This document shows, piece after piece, positions 36,411 through 44,951 of a DNA stretch of 64,000 nucleotides. Below the pieces are notes generated by a model. It was not told the origin of the DNA. It worked only from the letters and a program-made list of their open reading frames with translations, and made no database searches. The stretch covers positions 1-64,000 of the forward strand of contig NCIJ01000004.1 in NCBI GenBank assembly GCA_002282015.1, in the 5' to 3' direction. Numbering within the stretch: position 1 is the stretch's first letter; each line of letters opens with the position of its first letter. Made by a program: the position numbers and the translations under genes. The DNA is from Sulfuricurvum sp. 17-40-25. Lineage in GTDB: Bacteria; Campylobacterota; Campylobacteria; Campylobacterales; Sulfurimonadaceae.

Positions 36411-37747
36411 AATCAATCTCTATTTTCGGCACCTCGTCCGATGCGGGAAAATCGACCCTGACGTTTGTCATAGGCCGACTGCTGCAAGAGCGGGGAATCA
36501 ATGTTGGGGTGTTCAAAGCCCAAAACGTCTCCAATAACTCCCGTGTCTGCGATGACGGAAGCGAAATCGCTATCGCCCAGTATTTTCAAGCAGAGGTGCT
36601 TGGGATACCGACGAGCTATCACCTCAATCCGGTACTGCTAAAATCGGGTCATGGCAACAGCGCCTCGCTGATCGTCAAAGGGAAAGTCGTTACCGATAAG
36701 GACGTTCGCGAGTACTACCGTGATCTCGACACCCTCAAACCTGCTGTTGATGAGTGTTTTGACTATCTGCAAAAGCAGTATGAGTGCGTCGTCTGTGAAG
36801 GGGCGGGGAGTCCCGTGGAACTAAACCTGATGGACAAAGACCTCTCCAATATCTACATTGCGCAAAAATACGGCACTAAGATCATCCTCGTCGCCGATAT
36901 CGAAAAAGGGGGCGTGTTTGCCTCGATCTGGGGCGTTTATAATCTCCTCCCCGAAGCGTTACGCGCCAATGTCATCGGTGTCATTGTCAACAAGTTCCGC
37001 GGTGATCGAACCCTCTTTGACGAAGGGGTGAATATCATCCAAGAGCGTTTCGGTATCCCTGTGCTGGGCGTTCTCCCTCATCTCCCACTCAACCTCGGAT
37101 TTGAAGACAGCCAGAGTCTCAAAAACTTCGTCCAGAACAAACCTGATCCTGCGAAAAAAATTGGAATCATCAACTATCCCACGATGAGCAACTACAACGA
37201 TTTCGAACCGCTCATCGCCGATGAGACAATTTTCGTCGAATTCATCACCTCCAATGTTTCACTGGAGAGTTTTGATCTCATCATCCTCCCCGGAAGTAAA
37301 CTGGTGATCCAAGATTTGCAATGGCTGAAAAAAACGGGACTGTTTCAAGCACTCAAAGAGCGACGAAACGAGATTCTAGGGATTTGCGGCGGGTATCAGA
37401 TGATGTTTGAAGCCATTATCGATGACGGGTGTGTCGAAACTGCTAAACCCAGCCATGAAGAAGCTCTGGGATTTATCGATGATGTTATCATTTTTAAAAA
37501 AGACAAGGTACTCAAAAGAGGGAAATATGCTATCTTCGGTAAAATCATACAGGGATTTGAGATCCATAATGGGGTGAGCGTCAAATATCCGCTTTCGTAT
37601 GAGAAGAATCATCTCAAAGGGACATTCGTTCATGGTATTTTTGAAGATGATGAATTTGAGACTTATAAAAAAACAACTATCGATAGTTTTATCGCTACGA
37701 TGAGAGACGAAATTGATATGGAAAGGATCTTAAAACATGTCTTATAA
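36407..37747 (+). CDS. cbiP: Cobyric acid synthase
   Basis: Amidates positions b, d, e and g of adenosylcobyrinic diamide. The 446 residues start MKSISIFGTSSDAGKSTLTF, with FKAQNVSNNS and VCEGAGSPVELNLMDKDLSN, and a C-terminal glutaminase domain with LGICGGYQMM and GTFVHGIFED. I use the ATG at 36407, overlapping the cbiB stop as ATGA; a longer frame upstream does not match the family. The end overlaps the Cys-rich gene by 11 bases. Confidence 0.93.
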   Translation: MKSISIFGTSSDAGKSTLTFVIGRLLQERGINVGVFKAQNVSNNSRVCDDGSEIAIAQYFQAEVLGIPTSYHLNPVLLKSGHGNSASLIVKGKVVTDKDVREYYRDLDTLKPAVDECFDYLQKQYECVVCEGAGSPVELNLMDKDLSNIYIAQKYGTKIILVADIEKGGVFASIWGVYNLLPEALRANVIGVIVNKFRGDRTLFDEGVNIIQERFGIPVLGVLPHLPLNLGFEDSQSLKNFVQNKPDPAKKIGIINYPTMSNYNDFEPLIADETIFVEFITSNVSLESFDLIILPGSKLVIQDLQWLKKTGLFQALKERRNEILGICGGYQMMFEAIIDDGCVETAKPSHEEALGFIDDVIIFKKDKVLKRGKYAIFGKIIQGFEIHNGVSVKYPLSYEKNHLKGTFVHGIFEDDEFETYKKTTIDSFIATMRDEIDMERILKHVL

Positions 37748-38159
37748 AAAATGGTTCGATGAGCATGCGCAAAAACATAAAGCGATTATGGAAAAATTGA
37801 CTACCTTAAGTGATCAAGAGGTGATCGAGTATTTCCGTTTTGAAAACATGGTGGAAAATGAAAAAGAGTTCTGTCCACTCTACGCGGACAATAAAAAATG
37901 TCACGATACCCCTGAACTCAACTGTTATCTGTGTGCCTGCCCCAATTTCCGGTTTAACGACAAAGGGTTCAAACAAGAAGAGGAAAAAACTCTTTTCAGT
38001 ACCTGCTCGATCGAGAGTCCGGACGGAGACCAGTACATCAGCGAGACCGCTATCCACCAAAATTGTGCAGGATGTCTCGTTCCCCACAGAGAGAGTTACA
38101 TCAAAAAAGTATTTGACCGTAACTGGTTGGCCATCATGAAAGAAGTGCCGTGTGAATAA
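37737..38159 (+). CDS. Cys-rich small-domain protein (140 aa)
   Basis: About ten Cys and several His suggest metal binding. The core ENEKEFCPLYADNKKCHD, then NCYLCACPNFRF, and the later IHQNCAGCLVPH resemble the Cys-rich small domain (PF04071-like) found in corrinoid gene neighbourhoods. No signal peptide, so it is probably cytoplasmic. It overlaps cbiP by 11 bases and cobS by eight, which puts it firmly in the cobamide operon. A role in cobalt or corrinoid handling is possible but unproven. Confidence 0.65.
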   Translation: MSYKKWFDEHAQKHKAIMEKLTTLSDQEVIEYFRFENMVENEKEFCPLYADNKKCHDTPELNCYLCACPNFRFNDKGFKQEEEKTLFSTCSIESPDGDQYISETAIHQNCAGCLVPHRESYIKKVFDRNWLAIMKEVPCE

Positions 38160-38898
38160 CGTTTATTTGGGGATTAAATTTGCTCTAAGCTACTTCACGG
38201 TTCTCCCGATCCGCTTTAGCCACAGCGATGATCTTTCCCATCCAAAAGTCCTCTCATCGATGCTCTATGCCCTTCCCTTGATCGGATTGTTCCTATCCAC
38301 TGTAAGTATCGGTTTGTTTACTCTTTTGGAACCACTGCAATGGCTGGGGGCGATTATCGCGGCCGTAGCCTATATGGTGATGTACGGGTTTATCCACACC
38401 GAAGCTGTCATAGACGTCGCCGATGCCCTTTACGCCGCACACAGCGGAAAAGATCCCTATGTCATCATAAAAGAGCCTGGGGTCGGGGCGATGGGTGTTT
38501 TGTACGGAGTGAGTTTTCTCCTTCTCAAAATCGCCGCCCTCTCGACACTGTTGATACACCATCTCTTTTTGCCCTTTATTGCGCTTGCAATGGTCAGCCG
38601 TGTTACGCTCCTTGTGTTAATAAAGCATCATGACTTTCGCTCCTCGTTTGTCTCGAAGCTGCACGACAGCCTCTCTTGGCGACCTTTGCTTTTCGTCATT
38701 GCTTTTTATTGTACTGCCGGGTTTTATCTCCTCTCATGGCAGTTCTTTTCGCTTATCTTCATCGGAATCCTCAGTGCACTCATCCTCTCAGCACTTACCA
38801 AAAAGTCACTGGGCTTTATCAACGGCGATGTTTTGGGAATGTCACTGGAGGGGGTTGAACTCATTTTGATTTTACTCGTACTGCTGACATGGAACTGA
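38152..38898 (+). CDS. cobS: Cobalamin synthase CobS
   Basis: An inner-membrane enzyme that joins adenosylcobinamide-GDP and alpha-ribazole. The 248 residues have about six hydrophobic segments and the metal/substrate motif DVADALYAAHSGKDPYVII, plus KEPGVGAMGVLY and GFINGDVLGMSLEGVELILIL near the end. It starts with GTG inside the previous gene and its stop overlaps the phosphatase gene by ten bases. Confidence 0.92.
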   Translation: MNNVYLGIKFALSYFTVLPIRFSHSDDLSHPKVLSSMLYALPLIGLFLSTVSIGLFTLLEPLQWLGAIIAAVAYMVMYGFIHTEAVIDVADALYAAHSGKDPYVIIKEPGVGAMGVLYGVSFLLLKIAALSTLLIHHLFLPFIALAMVSRVTLLVLIKHHDFRSSFVSKLHDSLSWRPLLFVIAFYCTAGFYLLSWQFFSLIFIGILSALILSALTKKSLGFINGDVLGMSLEGVELILILLVLLTWN

Positions 38899-39410
38899 CT
38901 TTATTGCGCCATGCGCCACCCCATCAGGAATATTATGGCTGCTACAATGGGCATACTGACATCCCCATCGATATCGCTTGCTTTGAGCATGCTAAAATAC
39001 AGCCTCTCCTGCATCACCAATTTGACCGTATCTATTCTTCGGATCTACAACGATGCACTGCGACCTTGGAAGCCATGGGAGTCACGGCATTCATCGCCGA
39101 TGCACGTCTACGGGAAGTACGCTTCAAACCTTCCATTGAGGGGAAAACCTTTGCACAGATCGAAGGTCAAGAAGATTTTAATTCCCGCTATTTAGACTCT
39201 AAAGAGAGTTGGCATAAATATATCTGTGACGAATCGTTTGAAATCTTTCAAGCACGAATACAAAGCTTTTTAGATGAACTTCCAAAGGATAAAAATATTT
39301 TGATCTGCTCTCACGGTGGGACGATCAGTATGGTTTTATCGCTGCTAAACACTACTATTGAGAATAACTCATTGAAATACCTCGACCATATAACCGTAAG
39401 TTTACGGTAA
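38889..39410 (+). CDS. cobC: Alpha-ribazole phosphatase-like histidine phosphatase
   Basis: A histidine phosphatase with the catalytic LLRHAPPHQEYYGCYNGHTD and a second histidine in ICSHGGTISMVLS. IYSSDLQRCTAT is the usual third motif. 173 residues. In the cobamide operon it would remove phosphate from alpha-ribazole phosphate or adenosylcobalamin phosphate (CobC role). Last gene of the operon, with an overlap of ten bases with cobS. A 27-base gap leads to tamA. Confidence 0.85.
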   Translation: MELTLLRHAPPHQEYYGCYNGHTDIPIDIACFEHAKIQPLLHHQFDRIYSSDLQRCTATLEAMGVTAFIADARLREVRFKPSIEGKTFAQIEGQEDFNSRYLDSKESWHKYICDESFEIFQARIQSFLDELPKDKNILICSHGGTISMVLSLLNTTIENNSLKYLDHITVSLR

Positions 39411-39437
39411 AATAACAAAAACATAGAAGAGGAAAAT

Positions 39438-41126
39438 ATGCGTAGCGTACTGCTTATCATCCTATTTTCCTCTTATCTTATTGCTGCCCCTCTTCCCCTG
39501 TACTTCAAAGGGAATGAAAAAATAGCTTCTCGCGATTTATACGACACCCTTGGGCTTCGACTCCCGTATGCAGTAGAAGTTTGGAGCGATCATCCCCTCT
39601 TGGAATCCACGACTGTTTCTCAAGGTGTGATTGCCCTGGTGAGCTATTACCGCTCAAAAGGCTATTTTGAGACCACAATAAGTACCCAAGATGACAACAC
39701 TTCCATTACTCTGATCATCCAAGAAAATGAACCCATAACCGTCGCAGATATCAAGATCAACAGTATCTTAGATGTTGATTCTGCTGTAATGTTAACATTG
39801 GGTGATCATTTTAATCAAGAAATTTTTGCTGAGTCAAAACAAAAAATTAAAAAACGGTACGGAGATCGCGGATACTGCAATGCGCAATTTAATTCCAAAG
39901 CATGGGTCGATATCCAAGTCCATAAAGCGTATCTGCTATTTGAAGCAACACCTAATGAACAATGTACATTTGGAACGGTCAATATTGAGACAACCCCGAA
40001 TATTGATGGCAAACTCACGGCCTCAATGCTACGATTCCAAGAGGGAGACCCTTATAATCTTTCCTCTATCCAACAAAGCTATGAAGCACTGTACGCGCAA
40101 GAAGCCATTGCCCGTGTTACGATCAATGATAATGACCGAAATGGAAGTATCGTCCCCGTTATTGTAAGCATCGAAGAGGTTCAAAAACCTATTCGATTTA
40201 CTGCTGGGGTCGGCTATAGCAGCGACCAAGGGCTAGGTGCCCTAGCGGGAGTCAAGCATCGTAATTTTTTCGGCGATCTTAAAACACTCTCTCTGGACAC
40301 TCGATACTCGCAGCTTAAACAAGAAGCTTCCGGAACACTGTCCATTCCTTTGCAAAATCGAGCCTTGATTCATGGAGAGGTCGGGTACGTGGATCAACTG
40401 TTTGACGGATATCGCAGTAAAAGTGTTTTTGAAAAACTCACCCTCAAATACCAAGACATTCCTTCCTCCGCCTTAGTAGGTTTGTTGTTTAATGAAGAGA
40501 CCACGTATGACAGTATCAATCTTGAAGACTTCCCCAACAATCACCTGTTTATTCTCTCCCCATTAGGAGAGATCAATATTGATACCAGAGACAAGCCTCT
40601 TGACCCTAAAAAAGGGTATTGGGTTAACGCAAAAGCCCAAGGGTCACTGCTCAATACCTACTCAGACGCGACATACTTTAAGACGCTGCTCTCCGGTGCC
40701 TATATAGAAAGTGTTGAAGATCATGTCATTGGAACACGCCTCAAATGGGGAACCTTGCGTACGTATGATGGGCAAACTCCCCCATCGTACCGTTTTTATG
40801 CAGGGGGTATGAACTCCAATCGTGCGTATACTTACCGCGATCTTGGTCCAAAGGATCGTTATGGAAATTCATTGGGTTTCAGCAGCCTCTTAGAGGGGAG
40901 CGTTGAATATCGCTTTCCTATTTACAATGCCTTTCGGGGAGTTTTATTCACTGATTTGACCTTTGGCTCTAATGGATATATCCCTGATTATACTCTCCCC
41001 TATTGGGCTGCAGGTATCGGTTTGCGCTATGTCACCCCCATCGGACCTATCGCACTGGATGTCGGAGTTGACCCTGGAGATCCAGCACAGTATGCTATCC
41101 ATTTTCGCGTAGGAGAACTGTTTTAA
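39438..41126 (+). CDS. tamA: TamA-like outer membrane assembly protein (Omp85)
   Basis: An outer-membrane beta-barrel of the Omp85 family with periplasmic POTRA domains. A signal peptide (about 1-17) precedes about three POTRA-like units (20-250, with VSYYRSKGYFETTI and KRYGDRGYCNAQF), then a barrel (about 270-562) that contains GVGYSSDQGLGALAGVKHRNFFG and the lid-lock motif area PSYRFYAGGMNSNRAYTYRDLGP. The C-terminal residue is Phe, as needed for BAM insertion. It pairs with tamB at 44952, from which it is separated by a minus-strand cassette. Confidence 0.88.
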   Translation: MRSVLLIILFSSYLIAAPLPLYFKGNEKIASRDLYDTLGLRLPYAVEVWSDHPLLESTTVSQGVIALVSYYRSKGYFETTISTQDDNTSITLIIQENEPITVADIKINSILDVDSAVMLTLGDHFNQEIFAESKQKIKKRYGDRGYCNAQFNSKAWVDIQVHKAYLLFEATPNEQCTFGTVNIETTPNIDGKLTASMLRFQEGDPYNLSSIQQSYEALYAQEAIARVTINDNDRNGSIVPVIVSIEEVQKPIRFTAGVGYSSDQGLGALAGVKHRNFFGDLKTLSLDTRYSQLKQEASGTLSIPLQNRALIHGEVGYVDQLFDGYRSKSVFEKLTLKYQDIPSSALVGLLFNEETTYDSINLEDFPNNHLFILSPLGEINIDTRDKPLDPKKGYWVNAKAQGSLLNTYSDATYFKTLLSGAYIESVEDHVIGTRLKWGTLRTYDGQTPPSYRFYAGGMNSNRAYTYRDLGPKDRYGNSLGFSSLLEGSVEYRFPIYNAFRGVLFTDLTFGSNGYIPDYTLPYWAAGIGLRYVTPIGPIALDVGVDPGDPAQYAIHFRVGELF

Positions 41127-41139
41127 TGCACTCTCTTCA

Positions 41140-42516
41140 TTACTCTTTTCGGGCATAAGCCGGTATCTTCATCTCTCCGGTCTCTTTTTCTATCTCTAAT
41201 AAATTGAGCAAAATACGAAAATTATATTCCAGTTTTTTTTGTTTCACCTGCAATGTTCTTAGCTCACGCGCATTAAGCATAAATAATTCACTCTGTCCAA
41301 CTTCAAATTTTCGCTGCTCTGCACGTTCTAATTGTTGGGCTAAATCGACCTCATTCAAAACACTTTTATAATTTTTCTGTAACGTATTGAGGGTGTTGAC
41401 TGCATTACTGATAATTCTTTCTGCTTCCAGCAGTTCTTTTTTGACCTCTTGATCATTTTTTTCTTTTTTGACTTGCATTTCTGAGCTTTTACCTTCATAC
41501 TTTCGCTGCTCTATAGGAAAAGCCATCTCCAATGAGACTTTAACCCCATTATTGTATTGAAGATCATGAACTCCATACACAGCAGCATCAAACTGAGGGT
41601 ATTTCATCAATGACGCAAATTTACGCTCTTGCTTTATCTTATCCGCCTCATACTGCAATATTTCAAGCTCTGGTCTGTTCTTGAGCATTTTTGCATACGC
41701 TGTTTCAAACGTTACTGCTTCAAATTCGGACTCTTTGAACTTCGGTATTTCAAAATTTTGATCAAATATCTCTTCTGATAGATTCAAATAGGTGAGTAAT
41801 TGCTGTTTGGAAATCATGAGGGCGTTGTTGCTTTCGGCCATCCGCTGTTCCCGATCAACAATGATCTGTTGTGCTTCAACTAGCGCAATTTTTGGCAAAT
41901 CTCCCAGTGTCACTTGTGTTTTGATAAAAGCATATCGTTGTTGTGCATTATTCAAAAGCTCTTTTTCCAGTAGCATCAATTCCTGCTGCATCAAAAGACG
42001 ATAATACGATGCATAGATTGAAAAATACAGCTCTCTAAGGTTTTTTTGAGTTGATGAAGCTGCTTGCAGAGAGTTGAGTGTTGCCAGTGATAGATTTAAT
42101 TGACGCTGATTGCTTCCTTGTATCAATGAGTTGATGGGTACTTTTAGTCCGATCCGAACTTCCCCGTCATTACCCGTTTTAATGTTGTTATACTCTTGCG
42201 TGCCGTCAGCTTTGCGATATCCTGCAAGCCACTCCATTCCATTTTCCATCGGTTTTTCAAGATAAAGATCATTAAAATGTGCTGTACTTATTGGGTACTG
42301 CTTTTCCTCGTACTTCCCACCAAGCTTCGTATCAAACTCACCCTTTGCATAGGTCACTCTTTTTTCTTGTATCAGCTGATCCGCTATGGCGGTGAAGACA
42401 TAGGGATTGGTATCATTGAGTAAAAGAGTTAACGCTTCACGATCAAGGACTTCTTTTCCCGCGAGGGAAATACTCATGGTTGACAAAAAAGCAATGACTA
42501 AATGCCTTTTTTTCAT
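41140..42516 (-). CDS. TolC-family outer membrane protein (458 aa)
   Basis: A periplasm-spanning outer membrane channel. After a signal peptide (about 1-19) come two TolC repeats rich in helical coiled coil; for example NSLQAASSTQKNLRELYFSI and LYLEKPMENG, and near the C-terminus VGQSELFMLNARELRTLQVKQ. It overlaps the HlyD gene by four bases, so it belongs to the tripartite exporter cassette. Confidence 0.88.
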   Translation of the reverse strand: MKKRHLVIAFLSTMSISLAGKEVLDREALTLLLNDTNPYVFTAIADQLIQEKRVTYAKGEFDTKLGGKYEEKQYPISTAHFNDLYLEKPMENGMEWLAGYRKADGTQEYNNIKTGNDGEVRIGLKVPINSLIQGSNQRQLNLSLATLNSLQAASSTQKNLRELYFSIYASYYRLLMQQELMLLEKELLNNAQQRYAFIKTQVTLGDLPKIALVEAQQIIVDREQRMAESNNALMISKQQLLTYLNLSEEIFDQNFEIPKFKESEFEAVTFETAYAKMLKNRPELEILQYEADKIKQERKFASLMKYPQFDAAVYGVHDLQYNNGVKVSLEMAFPIEQRKYEGKSSEMQVKKEKNDQEVKKELLEAERIISNAVNTLNTLQKNYKSVLNEVDLAQQLERAEQRKFEVGQSELFMLNARELRTLQVKQKKLEYNFRILLNLLEIEKETGEMKIPAYARKE

Positions 42517-43781
42517 ACTTCTGGCCCTAGATTAAGCATTTTTGGTGGAAGCGCGTTCATCATGCGCCATAGCTGGTACCAAATCGGAACGGTTGAAAGT
42601 CTCACCCAAACTGTAGCGCGGGTGCCTAATCTTAGTATCTCATTCGATGGCCAAGGCTCTTTTGGATCTTCGACGATATACGCGTAATAAAATCCTTTTT
42701 CATACGCGATAGGATCTACTTTTTCGATGGTTCCACCATAGGTCCCATATTTGATTTTTGGCCATCCTGCGACTTGCATAGCCGGCCATCCGTAAAACAT
42801 GATTCGAACAGGAAGCCCTTTTTTAATCAGCGGCATATTGAAATCGGATACTTTTAACAAGACCGTTCGAACTCCTACTGTGGGGGCAAACTCTATGACG
42901 GTTTCACCTTTGGACAAGTAGCGGTTCTTATCATTGACTAAAACTTTCACCACATAGCCATCTTTTTGCGCTAACGCTTCGGAGGTGTTGTATCTGGCAA
43001 TATCGGTTGCTTGCTTTTGATTTTCACGCTGAAGGCCGTTTAAACGAACCTGCGCATTCAATGTCGAATTCTCAATAGTACGGATTTGATTCGAGGTATC
43101 GAGCAAGAACTGCTCTTTTTCACTGGCGATTATCCCGATCTGGCGTTTTTGCATTCGAAGATCAACTTCTACCTTATCCAGTTCTGCTTTTGCTTTTACA
43201 TACGTATTTGTAGCACGTTCAACACTGCGCTTGGACTCGATTGATTCTGCATAAAGTTGCTTTACTCGTTCAAAGTTCAATGCTTCTACTTCAAAGTTTT
43301 GGGCAGCTGCCGTTTTTTTAAGCTCCAGGCTTTTGATTTCATCCGCTGCCTGTTGACTTTTTTTATCAAATATCTCTGCACCCGTTCGCATTTGTTCTAC
43401 TAGATTAGAACGATTTTTTTTCAAGGTTACAAATTCTTCTTTCGTGTACAGAACTTGATTATTGATGTTTTCATCGATATTGACAATACGTTTTGCATAA
43501 TTTGCATCTAAATCCGTCATGGTAAAAAGCTTGTCCCCTTTTTTAACATACTGATTTTCCCGAACATACAAAGTATCCACAAAACCATCCACGGTTGAAG
43601 CGATTGCATAACTTCGCTCAGAGGGGTTTTGCGCCATTAATCCCCCTTCACCTTTTACCGTTTGCTGCCATGGTAAAAAAAGCATACCAACGAATAGGAG
43701 AACGATGATAACCGTAACAAGCCAAATTCGATGTACCCAAAAACTAATTTTGGCTTCTTTTAGCGAATTAAACTCATGCAT
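42513..43781 (-). CDS. HlyD-family membrane fusion protein (422 aa)
   Basis: An adaptor that links an inner-membrane exporter with TolC. One membrane helix (about 18-40) is followed by a lipoyl-like half (SYAIASTVDGFVDTLYVREN), a long coiled-coil (about 95-260), the other lipoyl half (QKDGYVVKVLVNDKNRYLSKGE) and a C-terminal beta domain. This matches type I secretion adaptors. It overlaps both flanking genes (8 bases with the ABC gene, 4 with tolC), so they form one operon. Confidence 0.9.
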   Translation of the reverse strand: MHEFNSLKEAKISFWVHRIWLVTVIIVLLFVGMLFLPWQQTVKGEGGLMAQNPSERSYAIASTVDGFVDTLYVRENQYVKKGDKLFTMTDLDANYAKRIVNIDENINNQVLYTKEEFVTLKKNRSNLVEQMRTGAEIFDKKSQQAADEIKSLELKKTAAAQNFEVEALNFERVKQLYAESIESKRSVERATNTYVKAKAELDKVEVDLRMQKRQIGIIASEKEQFLLDTSNQIRTIENSTLNAQVRLNGLQRENQKQATDIARYNTSEALAQKDGYVVKVLVNDKNRYLSKGETVIEFAPTVGVRTVLLKVSDFNMPLIKKGLPVRIMFYGWPAMQVAGWPKIKYGTYGGTIEKVDPIAYEKGFYYAYIVEDPKEPWPSNEILRLGTRATVWVRLSTVPIWYQLWRMMNALPPKMLNLGPEV

Positions 43782-44739
43782 GATGATCTCCTTGCTCGCT
43801 CACCGTCCGAGAAAGTTTATCGACTTTATAGAACCCTTCCACGGTATCATATATATAATCTAACTGCTTGACAAAGCCTTTTAGGGTGTAGGTGATCGAA
43901 ACAACAACGATCTCAGATGCAATAAACTCCCCAACGGGAATCACACCTTCTACCACTAAATATCCACCAACAACCAAGAAACTACTAAACACGGCTCCTT
44001 CTGTAAAATAGGTCAAAGCAAGCTGCCATATAGTCGTACCAAAAAGAGCTTGTCGCGAACGTGCATACGTAGTCAGTTTTTCATCAAATGAAGCAAGTTT
44101 TTCCTCTCTCGTACCTGGGAGCGAGTTAACATTTTGCAAAAAATAGATAGCACTGTGCTTGGCATCCGAACGTGCTATCGCATGTTTCACACCGCTTCTT
44201 CCAAGTATGATAAGGACTATAAGGTAAACACTCAAGGATAAAAAGCCCGTGAAAAAAAGCGCTGAATCAAATAGCCATAATAAAATGAGACTAACTAAGA
44301 TCTTTGCAACCAACCCAAATCCATCCAAAAGTAAAACCGGAAAAAACTTTTGTATAGCTGTAATATCAAAAAAATAATTCAGATACTTTTTAAACTCACT
44401 ATCGTTTTCTTTTTTAGAAAAATCGGGATGGGATACTTTGTCCACAATATCGATGGCCGTAGTCAAAAAAATCTTTTGTTGGAATTTTTCAACAATGTAT
44501 TCTTTTACAACCTGCAGTATGGTAACTATCACAAACAATGATATAACCACAAGCCCTAATACAAAAATTGAGATATCGGCATGAGAGAGAACACTGTTGA
44601 TTACAAACGAGGAAGCCAGCGGGATTGACAAGACCAATATCGCTTCAACCAATGAATAATAAAGAAGATCAAAAATCAACTTTTTATCCTCCTTGACAAT
44701 ACTGGTTATACTTTGAGCAACAACTTCAACTATAGCCAT
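43774..44739 (-). CDS. ABC exporter membrane domain without ATPase (321 aa)
   Basis: Type-1 ABC exporter transmembrane domain with about six helices. It includes the extended C-terminal part PVGEFIASEIVVVSITYTLKGFVKQLDYIYDTVEGFY, and ends a few residues later, where the nucleotide-binding domain would normally begin. There is no Walker A or signature motif, no C39 peptidase domain, and no separate ATPase in the operon. AAGGAA lies near the ATG. It may use an ATPase from elsewhere, may act without one, or may be truncated. Confidence 0.8.
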   Translation of the reverse strand: MAIVEVVAQSITSIVKEDKKLIFDLLYYSLVEAILVLSIPLASSFVINSVLSHADISIFVLGLVVISLFVIVTILQVVKEYIVEKFQQKIFLTTAIDIVDKVSHPDFSKKENDSEFKKYLNYFFDITAIQKFFPVLLLDGFGLVAKILVSLILLWLFDSALFFTGFLSLSVYLIVLIILGRSGVKHAIARSDAKHSAIYFLQNVNSLPGTREEKLASFDEKLTTYARSRQALFGTTIWQLALTYFTEGAVFSSFLVVGGYLVVEGVIPVGEFIASEIVVVSITYTLKGFVKQLDYIYDTVEGFYKVDKLSRTVSEQGDHHA

Positions 44740-44951
44740 TAAATTTCCTTAACTAAATGATAAGAATTATACATATTTTAGATGCGATACAATCCAGATT
44801 AATTTATATAATGCATAACACCATTTATTTTTGCAAAAAAGTAACACCTTATTCATTATATTTTTATAAAATCAATGATCTAAGATATTTTCGGCAGTTG
44901 ATTCCCCCCTCTTGGCCGATGCTTCTCCTAGTCGTGTCAAGAGGGTAATTT
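44740..44951. other. Divergent promoter gap, exporter cassette/tamB
   Basis: A 212-base AT-rich gap between divergent genes. A 63-residue open frame inside it has no ribosome binding site and an unlikely composition. No clear repeat or hairpin was seen. Confidence 0.4.

Noticed and set aside
44757-44948. 63-residue frame before tamB
   Set aside because: No ribosome binding site and mixed hydrophobic/basic composition typical of AT-rich non-coding DNA.
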